Source of the DNA: Bacillota bacterium
Lineage (GTDB): Bacteria; Bacillota; Clostridia; Oscillospirales; Ruminococcaceae
Assembly (NCBI GenBank): GCA_023443315.1
Contig: JAEZVA010000088.1
Span: 1-38,206, forward strand
Length of the DNA: 38,206 nt
Direction: 5' to 3'
The translations under genes and the position numbers were made by a program. This document shows positions 15,841 through 23,665 of this stretch, piece after piece; the first letter of the stretch is position 1, and the number at the start of each line of letters is the position of its first letter. Under the pieces are notes generated by a model that was not told the DNA's origin, did no database searches, and was given only the letters and a program-made list of their open reading frames with translations.

Positions 15841-16191
15841 ATGGAAAAACCACGTATCTTCTCAATGCCTTTTTCAAAGGTCTACCCTCTTTACGTGCAA
15901 AAGGCAGAGAGAAAAGGCAAATCGAAGGGTGAGGTGGATCAAATCATCGCCTGGCTTACCGGCTACGATGAAAACGCATTGCAGCAGCAAATAAGTAATA
16001 ACGTGGATATGCAAACGTTCCTTGAGGATGCGCCCTTTTTCAACCCCAACGCTGTACTGATTAAAGGGGTTATCTGCGGATATCGTGTGGAGGAGATAGC
16101 CGACGAAACGATGCGGAAAATCCGATACCTAGATAAGCTAATAGATGAGCTCGCAAAGGGCAAAGCCATGGAGAAAATATTAAGAAAATAG
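15841..16191 (+). CDS. DUF2200 domain protein
   Basis: A 116-residue small soluble protein matching DUF2200 from its N-terminal pattern RIFSMPFSKVYPLYVQKAER, then KGEVDQIIAWLTGYD, and the central FLEDAPFFNPNA followed by IKGVICGYRVEEI. The length is the family norm, so it appears complete. The start ATG has CAAAGGAGTGTTTTAAG upstream. The family has no settled function. It lies 55 bp after the methyltransferase and 19 bp before the next gene on the same strand, so it is likely part of one transcript. Confidence 0.88.
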   Translation: MEKPRIFSMPFSKVYPLYVQKAERKGKSKGEVDQIIAWLTGYDENALQQQISNNVDMQTFLEDAPFFNPNAVLIKGVICGYRVEEIADETMRKIRYLDKLIDELAKGKAMEKILRK

Positions 16192-16210
16192 ACACGGAGG
16201 GTATCGACTT

Positions 16211-16690
16211 TTGAAAAGCAAAACGGTCATTAAAACCTCGGTATTTCCCGCGTCCGCAGAGGTGGTTTTCGAAAAGCTCAAAGCCATCCAAACATTGCAG
16301 TACATCGCCGCCCCATATGCGACCTTTACCCCCGTAAACGTAAGCGAAACTTTCACTTGGAAAGCGGGCAAGACCTTTTCGTTTCGCTTTAAGCTGTTTG
16401 GTGTTATCCCGTTTGGCACACATACGATTAACGTGACCGAGTTTGACGAGGAAACAACCCGTATTTATACAAAGGAAAGCAACCCCCATGTGCCAATATG
16501 GAATCACCTGATATTGCTCGAACCAATCGATGAGAACCGCTTGCGGTACACGGATGAGGTGGAGATCTTTGCAGGATGGAAAACGCCGTTTGTGGTGCTA
16601 TGGGCGAAATGCTTTTATGCGCACAGGCAAAGGAAATGGCTCAGGCTGTTACGTAATCTTGGTGCATCAAACACATATCACACCGCATAA
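16211..16690 (+). CDS. SRPBCC (START-like) fold protein
   Basis: A 159-residue protein read from a TTG start with GGAGGG nine bases upstream. The opening KTSVFPASAEVVFEKLKAIQ and later TRIYTKESNPHVPIWNHLI and RYTDEVEIFAGWKT show the strand-helix-strand layout of the SRPBCC/polyketide cyclase-like fold, which forms a hydrophobic ligand pocket. There is no signal peptide. Its ligand is unknown. It follows the DUF2200 gene by 19 bp and precedes a GNAT gene by 72 bp. Confidence 0.75.
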   Translation: MKSKTVIKTSVFPASAEVVFEKLKAIQTLQYIAAPYATFTPVNVSETFTWKAGKTFSFRFKLFGVIPFGTHTINVTEFDEETTRIYTKESNPHVPIWNHLILLEPIDENRLRYTDEVEIFAGWKTPFVVLWAKCFYAHRQRKWLRLLRNLGASNTYHTA

Positions 16691-16762
16691 AGGCTTTTTC
16701 GCGTATCTACTGCGGTTAAGTGAAGAGCGTGCGAATAAGGTTTATGGCGGGAGACGATTTGG

Positions 16763-17239
16763 ATGATACAGATGATAAAAGCGACCGATATGGAATTGGA
16801 GTTGGTTATAACCATCCGCGTGGAAATGCTAAAGGTCGTTAATTGCTTATCCGAAGATGCGGTGTTTGACAAGGCTTTTTTTGATACCACCAGAGAGTAT
16901 TTTAAGAATGCACATCAAACCACCGTGCTGGCGATTGATAATGGTGAGGCAATTGGTTGTGCAACGATTTGCTACATTTATGTTATGCCCACAGTTGACC
17001 ATCCAAGTGGGAAAAGGGCGCATATCATGAATGTATACATACGAAATAGCCATCGCAGACAGGGACTTGCTTTTGAAATGATGAAGATGCTCATCGAAGA
17101 AGCGACACAAAAAGGGGTTACCGAGATAAGCCTTGATGCAACTGAGGCGGGTAGACCGTTATATGAGAAATGTGGATTTGTACCAGCACAAGAAGGTATG
17201 GTGCTTTGTATAAACCCAAAGTTGTCTTGTACACATTAA
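16763..17239 (+). CDS. GNAT family N-acetyltransferase
   Basis: A 158-residue acetyltransferase of the GNAT fold. The acetyl-CoA-binding motif A lies at IMNVYIRNSHRRQGLAFEMM near residues 92-111 (Arg/Gln-x-x-Gly-x-Ala form), followed by motif B ISLDATEAGRPLYEKCGF near 127-144. The ATG is nine bases after GGGAG. The acceptor substrate cannot be predicted. A hairpin terminator follows the stop. Confidence 0.88.
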   Translation: MIQMIKATDMELELVITIRVEMLKVVNCLSEDAVFDKAFFDTTREYFKNAHQTTVLAIDNGEAIGCATICYIYVMPTVDHPSGKRAHIMNVYIRNSHRRQGLAFEMMKMLIEEATQKGVTEISLDATEAGRPLYEKCGFVPAQEGMVLCINPKLSCTH

Positions 17240-17272
17240 GCCCATACTGCACCATAAGGCATGGGTTTTTTC
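17238..17272 (+). terminator. Intrinsic terminator after the GNAT gene
   Basis: AGCCCAT (17239-17245) pairs with ATGGGTT (17261-17267) and is followed by a T run. It overlaps the stop codon region of the acetyltransferase and ends the methyltransferase-to-GNAT cluster. Confidence 0.7.
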
Positions 17273-17341
17273 CGCTTAAGATGTAGTGAAGTTGCTAGAG
17301 CATCGATACTCAGGGCATTTTTAACTTAGGAGGATTAAAAA

Positions 17342-17896
17342 ATGAGTGAAGCCATAAAAAACGCACTGGACATCATTAAGCAACGCTCAAGCTATAGGGG
17401 AAGCTATCAAAGCACGCCCGTGCCGCGCGGTGATCTAATCACCATCATGGAGGCAGGTCTTGCCGCTCCGTCCGGCTGCAACAAGCAAACCACGTCGTTG
17501 ATTGCTGTAGACGACCCCGAATTGGTGCGGGAGATAAAGGGGCTACTCGATCCACCCATCTGCCAAACCGCCCCCGCGTTCATCTGTGTGCTTACGCAAA
17601 AGATTATTGCGTACCGAGACAGATGCTTTTCCGTTCACGATTACTCCGCGGCGATACAGAACATGCTTTTGGCAATTAAAGCCTTAGGCTATGAAAGCTG
17701 CTGGTACGAAGGGCATATCACCGACGAGGACGATATCGCGGGTAAAATCGCAAGTAGGTTAAATGTGCCCGATACACATCAGCTGGTATGCCTTTTGCCG
17801 GTGGGAACTGCGGCGCAGGAGGTTAAGCCCCGCACCGATAAAAAGGGCTTTGCAGAGCGGGCGTGGTTTAACGGGTTTCAAAACACGCAGGGCTGA
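17342..17896 (+). CDS. Nitroreductase family flavoprotein
   Basis: A 184-residue FMN-dependent nitroreductase-like protein. The family's first FMN-contact segment is visible as IIKQRSSYRGSYQSTPVP near residues 12-29 (Arg-Ser-x-Arg type), followed by AGLAAPSGCNKQTT near 38-51. The central helix SAAIQNMLLAIKALGYESCW near 101-120 is the typical dimer/FMN helix. The C-terminal LLPVGTAAQEVKPRTDKKGF with final W/F residues fits. Length is within the usual 165-200. TTAGGAGGATTAAAAA precedes the ATG. The substrate is unknown; such enzymes reduce nitro compounds, quinones or flavins with NAD(P)H. Confidence 0.9.
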   Translation: MSEAIKNALDIIKQRSSYRGSYQSTPVPRGDLITIMEAGLAAPSGCNKQTTSLIAVDDPELVREIKGLLDPPICQTAPAFICVLTQKIIAYRDRCFSVHDYSAAIQNMLLAIKALGYESCWYEGHITDEDDIAGKIASRLNVPDTHQLVCLLPVGTAAQEVKPRTDKKGFAERAWFNGFQNTQG

Positions 17897-17925
17897 AGTT
17901 CGCCCTCTTTTCACATACCTTTTGC

Positions 17926-17954
17926 TTGAAACATTACCCTTTTTATGGTATTAT
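17926..17954 (+). promoter_or_regulatory. Promoter of beta-helix protein 1
   Basis: TTGAAA (17926-17931), 17-bp spacer, TATTAT (17949-17954), with TATGG directly before the -10. The same layout occurs before both paralogues downstream. The predicted leader is about 50 bases. Confidence 0.82.
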
Positions 17955-18009
17955 ATTTTCGCACTTCCATATATGAGTTATAAAGCGATATCGGATTGAG
18001 GAGAATACC

Positions 18010-19275
18010 ATGATAAAGGAAAACCTATGCGCCAAAAGGCTGCTTTCGCTTACTGTTTCACTGGTGTTAATCCTTTCGCTCACGCTGTTCTGTGCGCCCG
18101 CTGTATTTGCGGACGAGTACTACTTCGTCGGAGATGAGACAGAGTTTCGTTCCGCTTATGCGGAGGCTGCGGCAGGCGAGACGATTGCTCTGACATCCGA
18201 CATCACACTTACCCAAGACCTGCTGCTCGACAAGGATGTTGAGATTGCCTGCGGTTTTTATACAATTACTATCGGAGCCACGGTGTCCTGCTCGGCGGGC
18301 AGCATCTCTGCAATCACCTGTCCGTTTCATATTGAAAACGGCGGCGAGTTGCGGGTATTACCGGGTGCAACGATTTACGGAGGTGAATCGTGCGCGATTG
18401 CAGTTAGCAATGGCGGCTCGCTTATTATGAGCGGCGGCAGCATTACGTCGGAACATACTGGAATTGATTTAACTGGCGGTACAGCCAGCATCACCGGCGG
18501 TACGATTGCCGTTCAAGCAAATGATGGTGTTGGGGTAGCGGTTGAAGGCGGCTCTTTGTCTATGCGCGGCGGTAGCATTACGTCGAAATATACTGGAATT
18601 GCTTTAAATGGCGGTACAGCAAACATCACCGGCGGCACGATTGCCGTTTTGAATAATTATGGTATTGGCGTGGCGGTTGATAATGGCTCTTTGCAGATGA
18701 GCGGCGGTACAATTCAGTTAACAGGATTCACGCATTGCATTGGTGTAGCCTTATACTCGGGGGCTGCGGTTTTCACGGGCGGTAATATCTACAGCGATAA
18801 CGGGGTTTGTGTTTTGAGGGGTGAGGTCACAGCCTCGGTGCCCGCTCAGCAGCTGAGCGGTATTTTTTACAGTGCGCATGGCACCCCCATGGTCACATCC
18901 TCTCCTGCCGCTATCACCATGCAGCGGGGGCAAACGCGCACCGTAACCTTGGACGAAGCCGACAATTTGTTTGCGCTGTATGAAATGAACACCTCACCCG
19001 AGCTAAACGCCCAGGATGCGGGACAGCGCAGCGCCACCATCCGCCCCTTGCAAGCAGGCAGCTATACCCTATGCTTCCAAGCGATGATTGGTGAGGGGGA
19101 AGCTTTTGTCTATCTAAACATCCCGGTAACGGTAACAAACCCCAGCTCAGGCTCAAGCAGTTCGGATTCATCCTCCTCCGATACCGAAGCAGAGCTGCCC
19201 CAACCGAAGCCAACCATTCCCGAGACGGGCGCGGGGAACCTGTTTTTGCTGCTCCTGTTCGTCCTTTGCTTATAA
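18010..19275 (+). CDS. Secreted beta-helix repeat protein 1 with IPETG C terminus
   Basis: A 421-residue exported protein. A signal peptide (residues 1-35, with Lys/Arg start, long Leu/Val core, ending in VFADE) is followed by a domain with alternating strands (ALTSDITLTQDLLLDKDVEI). Residues about 110-280 carry Gly-Gly-rich strand repeats of the 'GGS-x-x-MSGGSIT' type, as in right-handed parallel beta-helix proteins. A beta-sandwich-like domain (about 295-380), a Ser-rich linker (SGSSSSDSSSSDTE), and IPETG at residues 403-407 plus 14 mostly hydrophobic residues follow. The motif resembles a sortase signal, but the usual Arg/Lys tail is absent. Residues 135-224 are a tandem 45-residue duplication. 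Beta-helix proteins at cell surfaces act as adhesins or polysaccharide lyases; no catalytic residues are identifiable. Confidence 0.85.
   Translation: MIKENLCAKRLLSLTVSLVLILSLTLFCAPAVFADEYYFVGDETEFRSAYAEAAAGETIALTSDITLTQDLLLDKDVEIACGFYTITIGATVSCSAGSISAITCPFHIENGGELRVLPGATIYGGESCAIAVSNGGSLIMSGGSITSEHTGIDLTGGTASITGGTIAVQANDGVGVAVEGGSLSMRGGSITSKYTGIALNGGTANITGGTIAVLNNYGIGVAVDNGSLQMSGGTIQLTGFTHCIGVALYSGAAVFTGGNIYSDNGVCVLRGEVTASVPAQQLSGIFYSAHGTPMVTSSPAAITMQRGQTRTVTLDEADNLFALYEMNTSPELNAQDAGQRSATIRPLQAGSYTLCFQAMIGEGEAFVYLNIPVTVTNPSSGSSSSDSSSSDTEAELPQPKPTIPETGAGNLFLLLLFVLCL
18412..18681 (+). repeat. Tandem 135-bp duplication inside beta-helix gene 1
   Basis: Two adjacent 135-bp copies (18412-18546 and 18547-18681) encode 45-residue units that both begin GGSL, contain GGSITS-x-x-TGI and end in VGVAV or IGVAV. 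They are in frame and share most bases, so this is a recent internal duplication that lengthened the helix. Confidence 0.85.
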
Positions 19276-19290
19276 CAGTCCCAATCGCTT

Positions 19291-19335
19291 CGGCGGGGGA
19301 ATGTGGGTACAAACCGCATTCCCCCGCCGTTTGTG
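19291..19335 (+). terminator. Terminator after beta-helix gene 1
   Basis: Perfect 13-bp arms CGGCGGGGGAATG (19291-19303) and CATTCCCCCGCCG (19317-19329) are followed by TTTGTGTTATT. It begins 15 bp after the stop. Confidence 0.82.
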
Positions 19336-19348
19336 TTATTACAAATTC

Positions 19349-19377
19349 TTGCAACCGCGCACAATTTATGGTAGTAT
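19349..19377 (+). promoter_or_regulatory. Promoter of beta-helix protein 2
   Basis: TTGCAA (19349-19354), 17-bp spacer, TAGTAT (19372-19377), with TATGG directly before the -10, the same layout as genes 1 and 3. Confidence 0.8.
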
Positions 19378-19432
19378 GTTGATGAAATGTTAGGTATTAT
19401 AATTGCTTACCGAAAGGAATGAAAAAACAAGT

Positions 19433-20554
19433 ATGTTAAGAGGACTATTCAGCGCAAAAAGGCTGTTTTCACTTACTGTTTCACTGGTGTTAATCCTTTC
19501 GCTCACGCTGCTCTGCGCGCCTGCGGTGTTTGCGGTGGAACACACCGTGGATGATGAGGCACAGTTTCTCACTGCCTATGAAAGCGCGTCGGCGGGCGAC
19601 ACGATTACTCTTTCATCAGGCATCACCCTTACACAGGATATCACTCTCAACAAAAACATCCACATTGACTGTAACGACTTTTTTCTTTTTGTCCAATCTA
19701 CAGCAACCATATCTTCCGGCAGTATAACAGGAAACGCCGCTTATGTTATATATGTTGATGATGGTGGCGAGCTTCGCATACAGCAGAATGCCAGCATCTC
19801 GGGCGGTAATACTGCCACAATTGAAGTTTCCTCCGGTGCCTTACTAACCATGAGCAGGGGTACCCTCACAGGGGCTTCTTGCGTAATTAACATAAGTGGA
19901 GGAACCGTCGCCCTCTCGGGTGGGACGATTACGACAGCCAATTATGGGGTCTATGTCGTTTCAGGTGGGCTGGAAATGAGCGGCGGTACAATCATTTCAA
20001 CCGGTAACTCAAGCTGCTATGGCGTTATTGTAGCGGGCGGGACCGCTGTCTTTACCGGCGGCAATATCGGGACCGAATACGGCGTTACTGTAAGGGGAGG
20101 CGAGGTCACGACCTCGGTGCCCGTGCAGCAGCTAAGTGGTTTCTATTACATGCAGGGTGATCCCATGATCACTTCCTCTCCTGCCGCTATCACCATGCAG
20201 CGGGGGCAGACACGCACCGTAACCCTGAACCAAGAAGACAATTCGTTTTCGCTCTATCTCTATAACACCTCCCCCGAGCTAAACGCTGAGGATGCGGGAC
20301 TGCGCAGCGCCACCATCCGCCCCTTGCAAGCAGGCAGCTACATCCTATCCTTCCACACAATGATTGGCGAGGAGGAAGCGTTCGTCACCCTAAACATCCC
20401 GGTAACGGTAACAAACCCGAGCTCGAGCTCAAGCAGTTCGGATTCATCCTCCTCCGATACCGAAGCAGAGCTGCCCCAACCGAAGCCAACCATTCCCGAG
20501 ACGGGCGCGGGGAACCTATTGTTTCTTCTGCTCCAATACCTATTTGACATTTAA
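19433..20554 (+). CDS. Secreted beta-helix repeat protein 2 with IPETG C terminus
   Basis: A 373-residue paralogue of the preceding protein. The frame is open from a TTG at 19403, but the ATG at 19433 begins the signal peptide (MLRGLFSAKRLFSLTVSL) and is used here; its ribosome site AAAGGA is 14 bases away, which is long. After the signal (cleavage near VFAVE) come the strand-rich domain (TLSSGITLTQDITLNKNIHI), fewer Gly-Gly strand repeats than paralogue 1, the same beta-sandwich domain (MQRGQTRTVTL), Ser linker and IPETG at residues 354-358 with 15 more residues. The 5' signal-coding part and the last 150 bp are nearly identical in DNA to gene 1 while the middle is diverged, consistent with duplication and selection or gene conversion at the ends. 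Confidence 0.85.
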   Translation: MLRGLFSAKRLFSLTVSLVLILSLTLLCAPAVFAVEHTVDDEAQFLTAYESASAGDTITLSSGITLTQDITLNKNIHIDCNDFFLFVQSTATISSGSITGNAAYVIYVDDGGELRIQQNASISGGNTATIEVSSGALLTMSRGTLTGASCVINISGGTVALSGGTITTANYGVYVVSGGLEMSGGTIISTGNSSCYGVIVAGGTAVFTGGNIGTEYGVTVRGGEVTTSVPVQQLSGFYYMQGDPMITSSPAAITMQRGQTRTVTLNQEDNSFSLYLYNTSPELNAEDAGLRSATIRPLQAGSYILSFHTMIGEEEAFVTLNIPVTVTNPSSSSSSSDSSSSDTEAELPQPKPTIPETGAGNLLFLLLQYLFDI

Positions 20555-20570
20555 CACATCGTGTTACCCT

Positions 20571-20613
20571 GCGGCGGGGATTGCGTATGACCTACGCAAT
20601 CCCCGCCGTTATT
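20571..20613 (+). terminator. Terminator after beta-helix gene 2
   Basis: Perfect 16-bp arms CGGCGGGGATTGCGTA (20572-20587) and TACGCAATCCCCGCCG (20593-20608) enclose a five-base loop and are followed by TTATTG. The short T tract makes it weaker, but the stem is very stable. Confidence 0.75.
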
Positions 20614-20710
20614 GCGCTGAGTTTCATCTGCAGTTTTCTCTAAGAATTGTATTACACCTTGGCGACGCAGTGCCACCGCCTTGTCAAAACAACATTTTTA
20701 CTAAAAATAA

Positions 20711-20739
20711 TTGATATAAACTATAAAACATGGTAGTAT
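20711..20739 (+). promoter_or_regulatory. Promoter of beta-helix protein 3
   Basis: TTGATA (20711-20716), 17-bp spacer, TAGTAT (20734-20739), with CATGG directly before the -10, matching the two paralogues. The leader is about 45 bases. Confidence 0.82.
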
Positions 20740-20788
20740 TTTCTTAAACGCCACGATTACGAACCAAAAATAAAAGGGGAGAACAACG

Positions 20789-22045
20789 ATGTTATGGAAA
20801 ATAACGGACGCCAAAAGGCTTTTGTCGCTATCTGTTTCACTGGCTCTGCTTCTTTCGTTAACGCTTGTCTGCCCGCCTTCGGTTTTTGCTGTGGACACCT
20901 CCGCATCAAGTGAGGATGCGTTTCGGGCTGCCTATTTTGGGGCGTCGGTAGGCGACACAATTGTGCTTAATAATAACATAACCCTTACCAAAGACCTGCG
21001 GATCAACAAGAACGTTACAATCGATTGCCGTATGTTCGTTCTGAGCATTGCGTCTGCGGTCGTGTGCTCGGCTGGCACGATAACAGGCAACAGCACCTCA
21101 TCCATCCTTTCGGTTTTAAACGGCGGCACGCTGTCCCTTACAGACGATGCCACAGTCAGCACCACCACAACCACAACGGCAATCCGTGTTGAGGTGGGTG
21201 GTGCTGCCTTCGTGTATTCGGAGGTATCAAGTGGTGGTCAATCCGCTATCTGCGAGGGCTCGCTTACAGTCGGGCAGGGCGCCGATATTAGAAGCGGCAA
21301 CGCTGCAATATACGTCAGAAGCACCGGCTCGGTCACCATCAATGGCGGCGACATTACAGCGGATTGGTGTGTAATACAGAACCGCGGTGGCACCGCCACA
21401 ATGAGCGGCGGGACGCTTACCAGTACGCGAGACAACATGAGTGGGGTCGACTTGGCGGGCGGGGGACGCTTTCTAATGAGTGGCGGGCTTATTCAGTCAA
21501 TAGGTGCCGTGGGCTCTCGCGGGGTATGGGTAAGCGATACCAGTGCAGCCGTGTTTTCAGGCGGAGTAATCCAAACCGATTGCGGTGTTGTTGTTGCAGG
21601 CGGCGAGGTCACAACCTCGGTGCCCGTAGAGCAGTTTGGCGGCTTTTACAAGACCCCATCTTCCCCGCTGATTACCACCTCCCCCAAGGCATTTGCCATG
21701 CGCAGGGGACAGGCGCGCACCGTAACGGTAAACACTGCCCATCATCCGTTTGAACTAGACCCCGCTAGCACCTCCACCAAGCTAATCGCAACCGCTGTAG
21801 ACGTGGGCAGTGCCACCATCCAACCGCGCGAAATGGGCGAGTACACACTATCCTTTAGTGCAACGATTGGGGATGGGGACGCCTTTGTTACGCTGAGTAT
21901 CCCAGTATCGGTAACCAGTTCGAGCTCGGTCAATCCTGCATCCTCCGATACCGAGATGGGAGTGCCCAAACCGATGCAGCCCATTCCCGAAACAGGCGGG
22001 GGAAAGCTATTTTTGATGCTGCTTTTATCCCTCCTTGGCGGATGA
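20789..22045 (+). CDS. Secreted beta-helix repeat protein 3 with IPETG C terminus
   Basis: A 418-residue third paralogue, the most diverged. The start ATG follows AAAAGGGGAGAACAACG. The signal peptide runs to about residue 34 (LLSLTLVCPPSVFAVDT), followed by the strand domain (NNITLTKDLRINKNVTI), beta-helix repeats near residues 110-280 (GGTATMSGGTLTST, GGRFLMSGGLIQSI), and the shared beta-sandwich domain with MRRGQARTVTV. The Ser linker is shorter, and IPETG lies at residues 399-403, followed by GGGKLFLMLLLSLLGG. The C-terminal tail again lacks a basic end. Order and spacing show a tandem array of separately transcribed genes, not one operon. Confidence 0.85.
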   Translation: MLWKITDAKRLLSLSVSLALLLSLTLVCPPSVFAVDTSASSEDAFRAAYFGASVGDTIVLNNNITLTKDLRINKNVTIDCRMFVLSIASAVVCSAGTITGNSTSSILSVLNGGTLSLTDDATVSTTTTTTAIRVEVGGAAFVYSEVSSGGQSAICEGSLTVGQGADIRSGNAAIYVRSTGSVTINGGDITADWCVIQNRGGTATMSGGTLTSTRDNMSGVDLAGGGRFLMSGGLIQSIGAVGSRGVWVSDTSAAVFSGGVIQTDCGVVVAGGEVTTSVPVEQFGGFYKTPSSPLITTSPKAFAMRRGQARTVTVNTAHHPFELDPASTSTKLIATAVDVGSATIQPREMGEYTLSFSATIGDGDAFVTLSIPVSVTSSSSVNPASSDTEMGVPKPMQPIPETGGGKLFLMLLLSLLGG

Positions 22046-22064
22046 TACTTCTATGATTTACGCG

Positions 22065-22105
22065 GCGGGGCAGTGCGGATACAAACCGCATTGCCCCGCT
22101 GTTTT
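22065..22105 (+). terminator. Terminator after beta-helix gene 3
   Basis: GCGGGGCAGTGCGG (22065-22078) pairs with CCGCATTGCCCCGC (22086-22099) with one mismatch, around the loop ATACAAA, and is followed by TGTTTTAG. It resembles the terminator after gene 1. Confidence 0.8.
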
Positions 22106-22249
22106 AGCCAGCTTAAAAACAAGCCACCACGATACCGATGCGTCGTGACAAGAATGTGCAACATCCGGGCAAAATCGTGGCTTGCGCGGGCGAGAAGATT
22201 GCGGTATATTTAGGAAAACACACGATACATTTAAGGGGGGCATACCACC

Positions 22250-22753
22250 ATGAACATCACCCTTCGCCCGTGGCGGCTTTCCGATGCGCACGATCTCGCG
22301 GCGGCGCTCAGCAACACAAAGATTCTCGATAATCTGCGGGACGGTCTACCCTACCCGTATACCGAAGCGGACGCACAAGGGTATATCACCGCCATGCTGG
22401 GCGCACCCAAGGACGAGGTGTTTGCCTGGGCGATTGCGGTAGACGATAAAGCGGTGGGCAGCATCGGCGTGTTTCGCAAGGACAACATCCACCGCCGTAC
22501 CGCCGAGATGGGCTACTATGTTGCCGAGGAGTACTGGGGCAAAGGCATAGGTACCTTCGCCGTTAAAACAGCTTGCGACTTTGTGTTTGCAAACACCGAT
22601 ATTATTCGCATCTTTGGCGAGCCGTTTGCCTACAATACGGCGTCCTGCCGCATCCTTGAAAAGGCGGGGTTTGTGTACGAGGGCACGCTAAGAAGCAACG
22701 CCGAAAAGAATGGCAAGGTGCTGGATATGAGGCTGTACGCAAGGGTGATCTAG
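22250..22753 (+). CDS. GNAT acetyltransferase (RimJ/RimL-like)
   Basis: A 167-residue acetyltransferase of the RimJ/RimL subgroup. It begins MNITLRPWRLSDAHDLAAAL, the typical start of this group, has the CoA-binding motif in AEEYWGKGIGTFAVKTACDF near residues 91-110, and ends with NTASCRILEKAGFVYEGTLR near 129-148. The ATG follows AAGGGGGGCATACCACC. RimJ/RimL-type enzymes acetylate protein N termini or small molecules; the substrate here is unknown. A hairpin terminator follows about 110 bp downstream. Confidence 0.9.
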   Translation: MNITLRPWRLSDAHDLAAALSNTKILDNLRDGLPYPYTEADAQGYITAMLGAPKDEVFAWAIAVDDKAVGSIGVFRKDNIHRRTAEMGYYVAEEYWGKGIGTFAVKTACDFVFANTDIIRIFGEPFAYNTASCRILEKAGFVYEGTLRSNAEKNGKVLDMRLYARVI

Positions 22754-22862
22754 GCATTTTTCATGCTTTGTTTGCGGCGGTAAAGCAGCTTTTGCATCGG
22801 GGTTGTTGCCCGATGGCTGCTCGGTTACATCGTAACCAGTTCCTTTCATTATGCACAGAAGC

Positions 22863-22887
22863 CGATGACGCTTGTCATCGACTTTTT
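22863..22887 (+). terminator. Intrinsic terminator upstream of the ABC exporter pair
   Basis: CGATGAC (22863-22869), loop GCTT, GTCATCG (22874-22880), then ACTTTTTTG. It ends transcription from the acetyltransferase gene. Confidence 0.82.
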
Positions 22888-22954
22888 TGCTTGTTTATGG
22901 TACGATTAAGTGACATAAAACAGTTTTATTGAAAAACGATAAGGGAGAAGACTT

Positions 22955-23665
22955 ATGATTCATGCACAGGATATTACAAAGAAGTACCGTAAGATGGTTG
23001 CCAACGATAAGGTTTGCATCGATGTTGCGCCGGGGGAGCTTGCTGTGCTGCTCGGACCAAACGGAGCGGGAAAATCTACGCTGATTAAATGCATCTGCGG
23101 TCTGCTGCGGTTTGACGGCGTTGTGACCATTGACGGGCACGACAACCACACCCCCGAGGCAAAGCGACTGCTGGGCTACATCCCCGAGTTTCCCGCGCTG
23201 TACCCCATGCTTACCGTATACGAGCATCTTGAGTTTATTGCCAAGGCATACCGCCTTACCGATTGGAAGGAACGCGCCGACGAGCTGCTAACCCGCTTTG
23301 AGCTGGACGATAAGCGCAACAAGCTTGGTAAAGAGCTAAGCAAGGGCATGCAGCAAAAGGTGAGTGTGTGCTGCGCACTGCTGCCGCAGCCCAAGGCGGT
23401 AATCTTCGACGAGCCGCTTGTGGGGCTTGACCCCCACGGCATCCGCGAGCTGAAAACGGTAATGGCACAGCTTAGAGAGAGCGGCTGCGCCATGCTGGTA
23501 AGCACCCATATGATCGACAGCATGGAAGAAAACTGGGACGCCACCTACATCATGACGCAGGGCAAGGTGGCGTATGTGTGCCGCCGCAATGAGATGGCTG
23601 AGGGCGAAAGCCTCGAAAAGCTGTACTTTGCCATCACCGAGGGTGGGGAGGAGGCGCAGCAATGA
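22955..23665 (+). CDS. ABC transporter ATP-binding protein
   Basis: A 236-residue ATPase with Walker A GPNGAGKST near residues 34-42, a Q loop region near GYIPEFPALYP, signature LSKGMQQKV near 127, Walker B AVIFDEPLVGLD near 148-159 and the switch His in STHMIDS near 183. It starts with AAGGGAGAAGACTT upstream and overlaps the next gene by 4 bp (ATGA). With the downstream membrane protein it forms a two-gene ABC-2-like exporter. The sub-family and substrate cannot be fixed from sequence. Confidence 0.93.
   Translation: MIHAQDITKKYRKMVANDKVCIDVAPGELAVLLGPNGAGKSTLIKCICGLLRFDGVVTIDGHDNHTPEAKRLLGYIPEFPALYPMLTVYEHLEFIAKAYRLTDWKERADELLTRFELDDKRNKLGKELSKGMQQKVSVCCALLPQPKAVIFDEPLVGLDPHGIRELKTVMAQLRESGCAMLVSTHMIDSMEENWDATYIMTQGKVAYVCRRNEMAEGESLEKLYFAITEGGEEAQQ

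Noticed and set aside
18412..18681. Repeats as CRISPR array
   Set aside because: Two direct 135-bp copies encode protein in frame, with no short repeats, spacers or cas genes.
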